Source of the DNA: Flavobacterium profundi | Lineage (GTDB): Bacteria; Bacteroidota; Bacteroidia; Flavobacteriales; Flavobacteriaceae | Direction of reading: 5' to 3' | Assembly (NCBI RefSeq): GCF_006491645.1 | Contig: NZ_VDCZ01000002.1 | Span: 62,001-126,000 of the forward strand | DNA: 64,000 bases | Part shown: positions 9,288-19,049 of the stretch, in pieces | Numbering within the stretch: position 1 is the stretch's first letter | Layout: every line of letters begins with the position of its first letter | Position numbers and translations under genes: made by a program | The notes under the pieces: model-generated | Database searches by the model: none | What the model was told of the DNA's origin: nothing | The model's input: only the letters and a program-made list of their open reading frames with translations

Positions 9288-10511
9288 ATGAAAAATAAGC
9301 ATATTCTATACTTAAGTGTTCTTTCAATTTTGTGGAGTTGTAGTGAAGAAGATTCAAGTGATACACCCAATCAAAATCCAAGTGTTTTTGATTTAGTTGC
9401 TATAGCTGATGGAGCAACAAATGTGACTTTAAACCCTACTTTTATTTGGGAACCAGCAATTGATCCAGAAGGTTTTAATGTAACCTATGATGTATTGATA
9501 GGGACTTCAGAAAATGATTTACAACCAATAGCATCCAATATTAACGGAACCACTTTCACTCCTTCAGAAAGATTGCCTTTATCCGAAAATTTATTTTGGA
9601 GTATTAAAGCCAAAGATAATTTAGGGGCACAAACCCAAGCGAATAGTGTCTTTAATTTTACAACAAGAAACTTGACAAATGGCACTTTAGGTTTAAATGG
9701 TTTTACGCTTTTAAATGAACACACTACTCTAGTTTTTCAAGATAAACTTTGGATATTAGGAGGAGAAAACAACGGCGTTCGCAATTCTTCTGATGGTGTA
9801 AACTGGACAGTAATTAATTCGAGTCCGCCTTTTGGAAGTAGAAAAAATCATTCATCCGTTGTGTTTGATAATAAAATGTGGGTTATTGGTGGGAAAACAA
9901 ACACTGTTAATAATAAGAATGATGTGTGGTTTTCTACAGATGGAGTTACTTGGACACAAGCAACAGCAGCTGCTTCTTTTTCTGTTCGTCAAGGCCATTC
10001 TTCAGTAGTTTTTGACAATAAAATGTGGGTTATTGGTGGTCATTTAAACGCATCACAATCACTTAATGATGTATGGTTTTCCACGGATGGAGTAACTTGG
10101 TTACCTGCTACAAATAATGCTAACATTGCGATTAAGCAAGAACACGCTACCGTTGTTTTTAATAATAAAATGATTATGGTTAATGGAAATGAAGTACGAA
10201 CATCAACGAATGGTGCAACGTGGGAATTAGTAACTACTGTATCCGGATTTGGTAGTCGTTCCCATCATCAACTATTGGTATATGATGCTAAAATTTGGTT
10301 AATTGCAGGTTTTGCAACCATTGATCGAAATGATGTTTGGTTTTCTAAAAATGGTTTCGATTGGACTAGAAATGTAGAGAGTGCTAATTTTAATGATCGT
10401 TCATCGCATACAGCAACCGCTTTTAAAGATAAAATTTGGGTTATTGGAGGATTGAAACTCTTTGCTTCTTCTTCAGAAGAGCCAAATAATGGTATTTGGT
10501 TCTTAGATTAA
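9288..10511 (+). CDS. Kelch-like beta-propeller lipoprotein
   Basis: From the ATG at 9288 the protein has 407 residues with a lipobox ending LWSC (Cys18); an upstream ATG at 9264 would put eight extra residues before the signal and is less likely. A fibronectin-like domain (about 30-125) is followed by a propeller built from repeats of the type KMWVIGG...NDVWFSTDGVTWxxAT, at least five copies, with one degenerate blade. The function is likely carbohydrate or protein binding at the cell surface. It ends the operon and is followed by a 12-bp terminator hairpin. Confidence 0.82.
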   Translation: MKNKHILYLSVLSILWSCSEEDSSDTPNQNPSVFDLVAIADGATNVTLNPTFIWEPAIDPEGFNVTYDVLIGTSENDLQPIASNINGTTFTPSERLPLSENLFWSIKAKDNLGAQTQANSVFNFTTRNLTNGTLGLNGFTLLNEHTTLVFQDKLWILGGENNGVRNSSDGVNWTVINSSPPFGSRKNHSSVVFDNKMWVIGGKTNTVNNKNDVWFSTDGVTWTQATAAASFSVRQGHSSVVFDNKMWVIGGHLNASQSLNDVWFSTDGVTWLPATNNANIAIKQEHATVVFNNKMIMVNGNEVRTSTNGATWELVTTVSGFGSRSHHQLLVYDAKIWLIAGFATIDRNDVWFSKNGFDWTRNVESANFNDRSSHTATAFKDKIWVIGGLKLFASSSEEPNNGIWFLD

Positions 10512-10520
10512 TTGTATAAA

Positions 10521-10570
10521 TATCATTGTACTTTTTTCACTTGAGTACAATGATATTTTATTTATTTTTA
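10521..10570 (+). terminator. Terminator hairpin after the Kelch-like gene
   Basis: ATATCATTGTAC at 10521-10532 pairs with GTACAATGATAT at 10546-10557 (12 bp), followed by a T-rich tract interrupted by A. Confidence 0.75.
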
Positions 10571-10584
10571 CTTAAAATCGATTT

Positions 10585-11943
10585 ATGCTTTTCTTTTTAT
10601 GGTATGCTGCATTGTCTTATCTGATATTATTTACAATTATCAGTGGATGTATCTATTGGTATACCAAAGAAAAAAGTTTTAAATATTATGTTTTTTATAG
10701 TACTTTTTTGTTAGCCTACTTAAGTACTAAAGACGAACGAATTTATATTCCTTTATCAAAAATAATTGATTCGGATATTCTCTTACATTATAATTGGTTA
10801 ATTCAAGTAGTATTCTATAGTTTCTACTTTATTTTTGCCTTATACTTTTTGGATTTTCAAAAATTTTTACCAAAGGTTTTTAAAAAGGTACGCCTATTTT
10901 TATTTGCTGTAATTGGTTTATTCCTAGTTTTTGCGTTTGTATCGATACACTACCATTTATACACTTTGTTTTTTTCGCTTTTTACCTATTTCTATTTGCC
11001 AATTGTTTTGTTACTTTTTTTCTATTTTTTTCCATTAGCTTTGAAACATTCCGATAAACATAAATATTTTTTATTAACAGGTATAATCGCTTATATTGTT
11101 TTTGCCTTACTTGCTTTTATCTTAAGTTATCATAAATTACATGATTACCAACCCTTGCAATATTTTATCATTGGAATTATTATTGAAACTTTTTGTTTTA
11201 GTTTGGGATTGGCCTATAAAATTAAGTTAATAAATGACGAAAGTGTGAAACAAAAGAACGAACAGTTAAAAACCAGACACCAACTTGAAATCACAAAATT
11301 AAATGCCCTTATTGAAGGTGAGGAAAAAGAAAGGAATCGAATTGCTCAAGATTTGCATGATGGTATTAATGGTGATTTATCAGCAATTAAATTTCAATTG
11401 ATGGCATTTAAAAATAAGTTGGCAAATGATGTTGGCAAAGAAAATTTAGATAAAAGTATCGCTATGATAGATACTACTTGCGAACAAGTTAGAACCATTT
11501 CACACAATCTTACTCCCTATACTATTTCGCAATATGGATTATCAGTAGCATTGGAACAATTTTGTAATAAAATGAATCATTCTTCATTATCAATCGATTA
11601 TCAGTGGTTTGGAGAAGACTTGGTTTTACCAAAAAATAGGGAAACCAGTTTGTATCGAATTGTTCAAGAATTGGTTCAAAATGCTATTAAACATGCAAAA
11701 GCGAAAGAAATTCTGGTGTATTGCAATAATTTAGAGGAGTTCTTAAATATTACCATTGAAGATGACGGAATTGGTTTTGATGAAAATAAACAAACTAAAG
11801 GAATTGGGCTTATTAACATAGAAAAAAGAGTAAATTATTTGAATGCTAAAATGGAAATAGAAAGTTCAAACCAAGGAACCACTATTTTAATTAGTATACC
11901 ATTAAAAACAAACAATTATGATTTCAATAGCCATAACGGATGA
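10585..11943 (+). CDS. 7TM sensor histidine kinase (HisKA_3 type)
   Basis: The 452-residue protein begins with about seven hydrophobic helices (residues 1-215) without a large periplasmic domain, like the 7TMR-DISM membrane modules. A short coiled coil leads to the HisKA_3 dimerisation helix with the phospho-acceptor His258 in AQDLHDG, and a HATPase domain with NAIKHAK, DDGIGFD and GIGLINIEKR motifs. This class pairs with NarL/LuxR response regulators, and such a gene overlaps its 3' end by 26 bases. The signal sensed is unknown. Confidence 0.9.
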   Translation: MLFFLWYAALSYLILFTIISGCIYWYTKEKSFKYYVFYSTFLLAYLSTKDERIYIPLSKIIDSDILLHYNWLIQVVFYSFYFIFALYFLDFQKFLPKVFKKVRLFLFAVIGLFLVFAFVSIHYHLYTLFFSLFTYFYLPIVLLLFFYFFPLALKHSDKHKYFLLTGIIAYIVFALLAFILSYHKLHDYQPLQYFIIGIIIETFCFSLGLAYKIKLINDESVKQKNEQLKTRHQLEITKLNALIEGEEKERNRIAQDLHDGINGDLSAIKFQLMAFKNKLANDVGKENLDKSIAMIDTTCEQVRTISHNLTPYTISQYGLSVALEQFCNKMNHSSLSIDYQWFGEDLVLPKNRETSLYRIVQELVQNAIKHAKAKEILVYCNNLEEFLNITIEDDGIGFDENKQTKGIGLINIEKRVNYLNAKMEIESSNQGTTILISIPLKTNNYDFNSHNG

Positions 11944-12550
11944 TCATGCCATGATTATTGAAGGCTTAAAAGCCATGTTTCAACAAGATCAAAACTATAA
12001 TATAACCGCTTCGTATACTTCTATTGAAGAAACGTTACAGCATATTTATCTAGATAATCCAGATATATTATTGTTAGATATTAATCTAAAAGATGGGAAT
12101 GGAACAGAAGCGTGTAAAGAAATTTTAAAGCTAGTTCCTAAACTAAAAATTATTGCTTTAACTAGTTTTGAAGATATTAACTTAGTTCGATTGATGCTTC
12201 GAAATGGTGCCAAAGGCTATTTATTAAAAAATACCTCTTCTGAAGAAATCATAAAAGCCATTAATATGGTTATGGAGGATGAAATTTTTTTGCCCAAAGA
12301 ATTGAAAAATCAAATTTTAAGCGAAACTATTGGAATAGATAAAAAACAAGATTTTTTACCTAAAATTACCCGTAGAGAAAAAGAAGTTTTAGAATTAATT
12401 GTTCAAGAATTTACAACGGATGAAATTGCAGAAAAACTTTTTGTGACTCATAAAGCTATTGAAGCACATCGTAGTAACTTGATACAAAAACTCAACGTTA
12501 GAAATACCGCAGGATTAGTTAAAATTGCCATAGAAAAAGGATTGGTTTAA
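11918..12550 (+). CDS. NarL/LuxR-family response regulator
   Basis: A 210-residue regulator with a receiver domain (acidic pocket D8 and D9, phospho-acceptor Asp54 in LLLDINL, switch Thr/Ser in LTSFED, Lys in YLLKN) and a C-terminal LuxR helix-turn-helix starting TRREKEVLELI. The start codon lies inside the kinase gene, so the pair is translationally coupled and forms a two-component system. The lipoprotein gene 76 bases downstream may be a target. Confidence 0.92.
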   Translation: MISIAITDDHAMIIEGLKAMFQQDQNYNITASYTSIEETLQHIYLDNPDILLLDINLKDGNGTEACKEILKLVPKLKIIALTSFEDINLVRLMLRNGAKGYLLKNTSSEEIIKAINMVMEDEIFLPKELKNQILSETIGIDKKQDFLPKITRREKEVLELIVQEFTTDEIAEKLFVTHKAIEAHRSNLIQKLNVRNTAGLVKIAIEKGLV

Positions 12551-12625
12551 AAAAAATTAGGGTTAGGGGTAACAATTTTGTTTGGTAATGTATCTGTATA
12601 TATAAAACTTTAAAAAACAGATATC

Positions 12626-14374
12626 ATGAAAAATTTAAAAGCTAGATTAAGTGTATTCTTTGTTTTTTCGCTTCTATTGATGAGTTGTGAAACTAATGAT
12701 GACACGTATGTTCCGGAAGAAAATCAAGAAACAACCATAAATTATGATTTTGGAGCCACCGTTTCCAAAGATTTTATGGGGCAAATAATCGACGAAGACA
12801 AAAATCCTATTTTGAATGCAACTGTAAAAATTGGTTCCTCTCAAGCATTTACTGATGCGAATGGAATTTTTATCATTAAAAATGCATCGGTAAAATCTAA
12901 TTTTGCCTATATCAAAGCAACTAAAGCAGGATATTTAACAGGTTCAAGAACGGTAATTCCTACTTCAGGAGTGAATCATGTAAAAATTATGTTGTTAAGT
13001 GCAACTGTTGTAGGTTCTGTAAATTCTGGCACTACTGGAAATGTAGTACTACCTAATGGAGCCAAAGTCAATTTTGACGGTAATTTTAAGAAAGAAGACG
13101 GAACAGCTTATAATGGAAATGTGAATGTAGTTATGCATCATTTAGACCCTTCAGATGAAGACATCGATGCAAAAATGCCAGGTTCTTTATTAGCTTCAGA
13201 TGCAAATGGAGACGCAAAAGTGTTGGAAACCTTTGGTATGTTAAACGTTGAATTACAAGGTACAGGAGGTGAAAAATTGCAATTATCTGGAACAGCTTCC
13301 ATCGAAATGCCAATCGATCCTGCTCAAGCTACAAATGCACCCAGTATCATTCCGTTATGGCATTTTGATGAAGATGCTGGATATTGGGTAGAATCGGGTT
13401 CAGCAACTAAACTAGGAAATAAATATGTGGGAAATGTTACTCACTTTTCATGGTGGAATTGTGATGCACAGTTTCCAACGGTTAATTTATGTTTAACAAT
13501 TGTGAATCCAAATAATCAACCTATCGCAAATGTACAAGTACAATTGGTTCCAAATAATCAAACCTATCCACGAACAGGTTTTAGCGATAGTAATGGTGAA
13601 ATTTGTGGTTTAGTACCTTCAAATCAAACTTTAACGATGAATATTTTCGATAATTGTGGTAATTTAATAAGTACTTCGCAAATAGGTCCTTTTGTTGCCA
13701 ATACAGTTTTACCAAATATTGTTTTAACGGCTGGAATGGTGCAACAAACTACTGTAGTAGGTACTTTGGTACAATGTAATAACACAGTTGTAACAGATGG
13801 TTATGTTTTATTGCATTATGGAAATCAAACTTTAGTATCTGATGTTACCAATGGTGATTTTCAATTTAATGCTTTAGTTTGTAGTACTAATGATTCTTTT
13901 ACTCTAGAAGCATATGATTATGCAAACTTACAAACATCTGGAGAAATAGCATATACGTTTACAACACCGGTAACTAATATCGGTAACTTAATTGCTTGTA
14001 CGGCAGTAAATGAGTATGTTACCTATCAAATTGATAATAATCCTGTGCAATATTTAATAGGTCCTATTCAAGCGGGTTATTCTCCAAATGGATTATCTAT
14101 CAGTGTTCAAGGAAATGGAACAAGTACAAATGGTTTTTATTTGTGGGGAAATAATAATGTACCTGGAATTTATACCACAAGTACGTATCAATTAGAAGGT
14201 GGTGACTTTAATTATATTGGCCAACAAACCACCAATACAGTTTCTTTTAATTTAAGTAATTTTGGACTTGTTGGGGATTATATTGACATGACTTTTAGTG
14301 GGACTTATGAAAATCCTACAACAAACACATCGCATTCCATAACAGGTGTCATTCACGTTGTTAGAGATAACTAA
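12626..14374 (+). CDS. Large lipoprotein with carboxypeptidase-regulatory-like domain
   Basis: A 582-residue protein with a lipobox ending LLMSC (Cys21). Residues of about 48-125 form a carboxypeptidase-regulatory-like beta-sandwich (GQIIDEDKNPILNATVKIG). A central domain contains the NFDGNF and WHFDEDAGYWVESG segments typical of Bacteroidetes surface lipoproteins, followed by further Ig-like modules rich in Thr and Asn. No catalytic motif is visible. It lies downstream of the two-component pair and ends at a strong bidirectional terminator. Confidence 0.8.
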   Translation: MKNLKARLSVFFVFSLLLMSCETNDDTYVPEENQETTINYDFGATVSKDFMGQIIDEDKNPILNATVKIGSSQAFTDANGIFIIKNASVKSNFAYIKATKAGYLTGSRTVIPTSGVNHVKIMLLSATVVGSVNSGTTGNVVLPNGAKVNFDGNFKKEDGTAYNGNVNVVMHHLDPSDEDIDAKMPGSLLASDANGDAKVLETFGMLNVELQGTGGEKLQLSGTASIEMPIDPAQATNAPSIIPLWHFDEDAGYWVESGSATKLGNKYVGNVTHFSWWNCDAQFPTVNLCLTIVNPNNQPIANVQVQLVPNNQTYPRTGFSDSNGEICGLVPSNQTLTMNIFDNCGNLISTSQIGPFVANTVLPNIVLTAGMVQQTTVVGTLVQCNNTVVTDGYVLLHYGNQTLVSDVTNGDFQFNALVCSTNDSFTLEAYDYANLQTSGEIAYTFTTPVTNIGNLIACTAVNEYVTYQIDNNPVQYLIGPIQAGYSPNGLSISVQGNGTSTNGFYLWGNNNVPGIYTTSTYQLEGGDFNYIGQQTTNTVSFNLSNFGLVGDYIDMTFSGTYENPTTNTSHSITGVIHVVRDN

Positions 14375-14402
14375 TAGTGTATAAGTACATGAAAAAGAAA
14401 AT

Positions 14403-14430
14403 AAAAATCCCGAAGTAATTCGGGATTTTT
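14403..14430. terminator. Bidirectional terminator between convergent genes
   Basis: A 12-bp stem, AAAAATCCCGAA with TTCGGGATTTTT around a GTAA loop, lies between the lipoprotein stop at 14374 and the stop of the convergent gene at 14434. T-runs are present on both strands. Confidence 0.9.
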
Positions 14431-14433
14431 TAT

Positions 14434-14955
14434 TTAAAAAACAGTTTTTAGTTCTTCCTTAATATAACTGATGGCTACATTACTTGGTGCTTCACTTTCT
14501 GTCAATTCTATTAAAATGGCTTCTCGCAATTTTTCTGCATTGGCAACTTCTTCAGAAATTGATTTCTGACGTATCATCTGAATCGTTGAATTTTTGGCTT
14601 TATTAATTACATCCCAAGTAGTTGCAGTAATATAAATTTGTTGGGTCAAATTATGTTCAAATTCTGTCTGAATAGTATGTATTAATAAAGTAGCATAGTC
14701 ATTCTTATCTGTATTGGGCGGACTAACACGTAGCAATAATTGCGCTGGGTTAATTCGTTCTAATAACAAAACCAAACGCTCATAAGCTTGCAAACGAATG
14801 GGTAAAGCTTGTTTCTGATTTTCTTTTAATAATTCAAAACGTCTTCTGCTTTCTTCACTTTTAAAAAAAGAATGAAATAAAAAATAAGCCACACCACCTG
14901 TAATCAATGCGGGCAATGTATAAAAAGCTAATTCAATAAGTTTTGCACTATCCAT
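14434..14955 (-). CDS. Conserved membrane-anchored hypothetical protein
   Basis: 173 residues: one N-terminal membrane helix (about 8-28) followed by a highly charged helical domain (SEESRRRFELLKENQKQALP, then QAYERLVLLLERINP). Proteins of this length and pattern are widespread and uncharacterised in Flavobacteriia (DUF7935-like from memory). It is probably an inner-membrane protein with a cytoplasmic coiled domain. It is transcribed alone, away from the helicase gene. No function can be given. Confidence 0.7.
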   Translation of the reverse strand: MDSAKLIELAFYTLPALITGGVAYFLFHSFFKSEESRRRFELLKENQKQALPIRLQAYERLVLLLERINPAQLLLRVSPPNTDKNDYATLLIHTIQTEFEHNLTQQIYITATTWDVINKAKNSTIQMIRQKSISEEVANAEKLREAILIELTESEAPSNVAISYIKEELKTVF

Positions 14956-15321
14956 AATTATAAATTTTCAATCACAAAGAAAATATTAAAAAAATCAAAA
15001 AACAAATGAGATGTCTATTAATATTTGAAAGTTTTTAAATTGTTTTTGATAAATAGAAGCACTCAAAATTAGTTTTTAAGAAGAATTGTCCCGCTATTCG
15101 TTATATCTTTTTTATTTTTTAATCTATAGGGTAAAAAAAAAATTATAAAAATAAAAAAGGATGTCACTTTTATCGGGGCTAAAATACACTTGTTCCGAAT
15201 CCATGCATTTCATGTAAATACTAGTTTTAGAAATAAATGGTAGGTACTAAAAAAGCAATGGTATAAGTGCAACTATTTGGTTAATAATAAATTATTCAAA
15301 ATTCAATTTTTAAAATTCAAG
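14956..15321. other. Non-coding gap before the helicase gene
   Basis: The divergent spacer holds no credible ORF. It is very AT-rich, with poly-A and poly-T tracts. The only site I can support is the helicase promoter at its right end. Confidence 0.6.
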
Positions 15322-15352
15322 TTGATTATTGCATCGGAATACCTTATTTTTG
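15322..15352 (+). promoter_or_regulatory. Promoter of the PcrA/UvrD-type helicase gene
   Basis: TTG at 15322-15324, a 20-base spacer and TATTTTTG at 15345-15352 fit the Flavobacterium -33/-7 consensus. The GTG start lies 27 bases downstream. Confidence 0.7.
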
Positions 15353-15379
15353 TAGATTACTAAAAAGTATAAAATTATC

Positions 15380-17716
15380 GTGATACAAAATATAATTTCC
15401 CAATTAAACGAAGCACAACAAGCTCCTGTTTTACAAAAAGATGGTCCTATGATTGTGATTGCAGGTGCAGGATCTGGAAAAACAAGAGTACTAACGGTTC
15501 GTATTGCTAATTTGATGAGCCAAGGAGTGGATGCTTTCAATATTTTAGCGTTGACTTTTACGAATAAAGCAGCAAGAGAAATGAAAAAACGTATTGCTGA
15601 TATTGTGGGAAACAATGAAGCAAAAAACCTTTGGATGGGAACTTTCCACTCTGTTTTTGCAAAAATTTTAAGAATTGAATCTGAAAAATTAGGGTATCCT
15701 TCTAATTTTACTATTTATGATACGCAAGATTCGGTACGTTTAATTGGTTCCATCATCAAAGAAATGCAATTGGATAAAGATATTTATAAACCGAAGCAAA
15801 TTTTGGGTAGAATCTCATCCTATAAAAATTCCTTAATCACAGTTAAAGCCTATTTTAACAATCCCGATTTACAAGAAGCAGATGCGATGAGCAAAAAACC
15901 AAGAATGGGAGAAATTTATCAGCAATATGTAGAACGCTGTTTTAAATCGGGAGCTATGGATTTTGATGATTTATTGTTGAAAACCAATGAATTATTAAAT
16001 CGTTTTCCAGATGTTTTAGCGAAATACCAAGATCGTTTTCGTTATATTTTAGTGGATGAGTACCAAGATACCAACCATTCTCAATATTTAATTGTAAGAG
16101 CTTTATCCGATCGTTTTCAAAATATCTGTGTCGTTGGTGATGATGCGCAAAGTATTTATGCTTTTCGCGGAGCTAATATTAATAACATTCTGAATTTCCA
16201 AAAAGATTACGACAACGTTCGCATGTATCGTTTGGAACAAAATTACCGTTCTTCTAAAAATATAGTGGAAGCAGCGAATAATGTAATTGATAAAAACAAA
16301 ACCAAATTAGATAAAGTAGTTTGGACAGCAAATGATGACGGCCCAAAAATTAAAGTGCATCGCAGTGTAACGGATAGTGAAGAAGGGCGTTTTGTGGCTT
16401 CAACAATTTTTGAACAAAAAATGCAAAATCAATTACCCAACAGTAATTTTGCAGTTTTATATCGTACCAATGCACAATCACGTTCTATTGAAGATGCCTT
16501 ACGAAAAAGAGATATTCCGTATCGAATTTATGGTGGTTTATCGTTCTACCAAAGGAAAGAAATTAAAGATGTTTTAGCTTACTTACGTTTGGTTATTAAT
16601 CCTAAAGACGAAGAAGCTTTAGTACGTGTAATCAATTATCCTGCTCGTGGTATTGGAAATTCAACAGTTGAAAAACTAACGGTAGCGGCAAATCATTTTA
16701 AGCGCTCTATTTTTGAAGTGATGGAGCATATCGATAAAATAGATTTAAGATTAAATACAGGAACAAAAACAAAACTGCAAGATTTTGTGACAATGATTAA
16801 GAGTTTTCAAGTCATTAATGAAAATCAGGATGCCTTTTACTTAACAGAACACATAACTAAAAAAACGGGTTTAGTTCAAGAATTAAAAAAAGATGGAACT
16901 CCGGAAGGAATTACCCGTATCGAAAATATTGAAGAACTTTTAAACGGTATTAAAGATTTTACGGAAGGTCAGAAAGAGATTGATGGAGCTAGAGGTGCTT
17001 TAGCTGAATTTTTAGAAGATGTAGCTTTGGCAACTGATTTAGACAAAGATACAGGTGATGATGATCGTGTGGCTTTAATGACGATTCACTTGGCCAAAGG
17101 ACTCGAATTTCCACATGTGTTTATTGTTGGATTAGAGGAAGATTTGTTCCCAAGTGCCATGAGTTTGAATACCAGAAGTGAATTAGAAGAAGAAAGACGT
17201 TTGTTCTATGTGGCATTAACTCGCGCAGAACATCAAGCGTATTTAACCTATGCACAATCTCGCTATCGATGGGGAAAATTAGTAGATAGTGAACCCTCTC
17301 GATTTATAGAGGAAATTAATGATTCGTATTTGGAATATTTAAATCCTGTAGATCATGGAGGTTATCGTTACAAACCCCAAATGGATATTGATATTTTTGG
17401 TGATATTGACAAATCGAAACTGCGTTTATCTAAACCAGTTTCAAGTGCACCACCTGCTTATTTGAAAACTGAAGTAAATGATAAACCGAATATTCGTAAA
17501 TTGAAACCCGTTTCAGGTATTAAAACGCAAAGTAATACCAACTTATTCGATTCTAATCTAATGGTTGGTAATATCGTAATGCACGAACGATTTGGCAAAG
17601 GGCAAATTATGAGCATAGAAGGAGTAGGAGCAGATAAAAAAGCGGAAATCAAATTTGATGTAGGTGGTTTGAAGAAATTATTATTAAAATTTGCCAAACT
17701 TCAAGTAATAGGATAA
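15380..17716 (+). CDS. pcrA: UvrD/PcrA-type superfamily 1 DNA helicase
   Basis: A 778-residue 3'-5' helicase acting in repair and replication restart. Helicase motifs are complete: Walker A GAGSGKT (29-35), motif II VDEYQDT, motif III DDAQSIYAFRGA, motif IV NYRSS, motif V TIHLAKGLEFPHV and motif VI FYVALTRA. The last 50 residues (GNIVMHERFGKGQI...) form the Tudor-like C-terminal domain of PcrA/UvrD. The start is a GTG at 15380, supported by the promoter 27 bases upstream and by alignment with the family N-terminus (NEAQQAPV). A small membrane protein gene follows after 7 bases. Confidence 0.95.
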   Translation: MIQNIISQLNEAQQAPVLQKDGPMIVIAGAGSGKTRVLTVRIANLMSQGVDAFNILALTFTNKAAREMKKRIADIVGNNEAKNLWMGTFHSVFAKILRIESEKLGYPSNFTIYDTQDSVRLIGSIIKEMQLDKDIYKPKQILGRISSYKNSLITVKAYFNNPDLQEADAMSKKPRMGEIYQQYVERCFKSGAMDFDDLLLKTNELLNRFPDVLAKYQDRFRYILVDEYQDTNHSQYLIVRALSDRFQNICVVGDDAQSIYAFRGANINNILNFQKDYDNVRMYRLEQNYRSSKNIVEAANNVIDKNKTKLDKVVWTANDDGPKIKVHRSVTDSEEGRFVASTIFEQKMQNQLPNSNFAVLYRTNAQSRSIEDALRKRDIPYRIYGGLSFYQRKEIKDVLAYLRLVINPKDEEALVRVINYPARGIGNSTVEKLTVAANHFKRSIFEVMEHIDKIDLRLNTGTKTKLQDFVTMIKSFQVINENQDAFYLTEHITKKTGLVQELKKDGTPEGITRIENIEELLNGIKDFTEGQKEIDGARGALAEFLEDVALATDLDKDTGDDDRVALMTIHLAKGLEFPHVFIVGLEEDLFPSAMSLNTRSELEEERRLFYVALTRAEHQAYLTYAQSRYRWGKLVDSEPSRFIEEINDSYLEYLNPVDHGGYRYKPQMDIDIFGDIDKSKLRLSKPVSSAPPAYLKTEVNDKPNIRKLKPVSGIKTQSNTNLFDSNLMVGNIVMHERFGKGQIMSIEGVGADKKAEIKFDVGGLKKLLLKFAKLQVIG

Positions 17717-17723
17717 ATCCAAG

Positions 17724-18353
17724 ATGACCCGTTTTAAAAAAACAATAAAGCAAAGAAAAAGAGTTTTAAAAAATAAGAAAAAGAAAATTGAAAATCGAAA
17801 TTATAGGATTTTCAAAGGTTTTATACTATTGTATTTAGTTTTTACTCTAATTTTAGAATATGAAACAATAGGGGGTAACTCAAATTATTTTTATTATATT
17901 ATTCTTTTGCCAACATTCATTGGTGTTTATTTGAGTACAAAATATATTTTTTTAAATAATGTGTGGAAAGAAATAATATCAGATAGTAAAAATAATTCAT
18001 TTAGTAATACTGTTTCAAAAATTTTTGTGTTTTTTGTTGTAAATTTAGTACTCTCCTTTATAGTTTTCACAACACCTCCACAACTGATTTGGAATTACAT
18101 CAATTATTATAAAGCTAAGAATCAACTATCTGAAACGTATATAACTGATGTTACTGGAATAAGTACTAAAACCAATAAGGCAAGTCCTAGGTTTTATTTT
18201 AATTTTAATGGTCATTCAGAAAGTGTTAAAGCTTCATTTAAGTATGTAAAGGCTCATGAGGACTTTAAAAAATTTCAAATTAGATTACTAATTAGAAAAG
18301 GTGTTTGGGATGAATATTTACTTGAAGACTGGGAAATTATCAGCAAGTGGTAA
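17724..18353 (+). CDS. Hypothetical membrane protein
   Basis: 209 residues with a very basic N-terminus (many Lys/Arg in the first 30) and three membrane helices at about 31-46, 55-74 and 100-118, followed by a soluble C-terminal half with a beta-rich YFNFNGHSESVKASF segment. It starts 7 bases after the helicase gene and is probably cotranscribed, but no functional link is evident. I do not recognise the family. Confidence 0.6.
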   Translation: MTRFKKTIKQRKRVLKNKKKKIENRNYRIFKGFILLYLVFTLILEYETIGGNSNYFYYIILLPTFIGVYLSTKYIFLNNVWKEIISDSKNNSFSNTVSKIFVFFVVNLVLSFIVFTTPPQLIWNYINYYKAKNQLSETYITDVTGISTKTNKASPRFYFNFNGHSESVKASFKYVKAHEDFKKFQIRLLIRKGVWDEYLLEDWEIISKW

Positions 18354-18426
18354 GAATAAATGCTAATTTATAAAAATGTAACTTAAAACAATTTTTCTAG
18401 TATCTTTACTTTATATTTAAAATAAA

Positions 18427-19047
18427 ATGGCCGAATTCATAAGAATATACGAAGATAAACCCAGCGAAGCAGCAATACAAAAAGTCGTAAATGTATTACG
18501 TGATGGAGGATTAGTCATTTATCCTACCGATACGGTTTATGGATTAGGTTGTGATATTACAAACTCTAGAGCATTGGAAAAAATTGCTAGACTTAAAGGA
18601 ATTAAACTTGAGAAAGCGAACTTTTCTTTTGTCTGCAGTGATTTGAGTAATATTTCGGACTATATCAAACAAATAGATACTTCCACGTTTAAAATTCTTA
18701 AAAGAGCTTTGCCTGGTCCATATACCTTTATTCTTCCTGGAAATAATGAACTCCCGAAAGAATTTCGTAAAAAGAAGACCGTAGGTATTCGTGTTCCCAA
18801 TAATAATATTGCGCTTCAAATTGTAAGTAAATTAGGAAACCCAATTGTTTCTACTTCGATTCGAGATGAAGATGAAGTTCTAGAATATTCTACTGATCCA
18901 GAGCTTATTTTTGAAAAATGGCAAAATAAGGTAGATTTAGTAATCGATGGAGGCTATGGTGATAATGTAGCTTCCACTATCATAGATTTATCAGGTTATG
19001 AACCGGAAGTTATTCGTGAAGGAAAAGGAAGTTTAGATATTTTATAA
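18427..19047 (+). CDS. YciO-type Sua5/YrdC-family protein (threonylcarbamoyl-AMP synthase fold)
   Basis: A 206-residue single-domain Sua5/YciO/YrdC protein. The ATP and L-threonine binding signature YPTDTVYGLGCD is present, with GPYTFILPG and IDGGYGDNVASTIIDL blocks. Length and sequence resemble E. coli YciO more than TsaC. TsaC/YrdC makes threonylcarbamoyl-AMP for t6A37 in tRNAs reading ANN codons; whether YciO-like members have that activity in full is uncertain. A TATCTTTA element at 18401-18408 is a possible -7 box. The next gene starts 2 bases later. Confidence 0.85.
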   Translation: MAEFIRIYEDKPSEAAIQKVVNVLRDGGLVIYPTDTVYGLGCDITNSRALEKIARLKGIKLEKANFSFVCSDLSNISDYIKQIDTSTFKILKRALPGPYTFILPGNNELPKEFRKKKTVGIRVPNNNIALQIVSKLGNPIVSTSIRDEDEVLEYSTDPELIFEKWQNKVDLVIDGGYGDNVASTIIDLSGYEPEVIREGKGSLDIL

Positions 19048-19049
19048 AT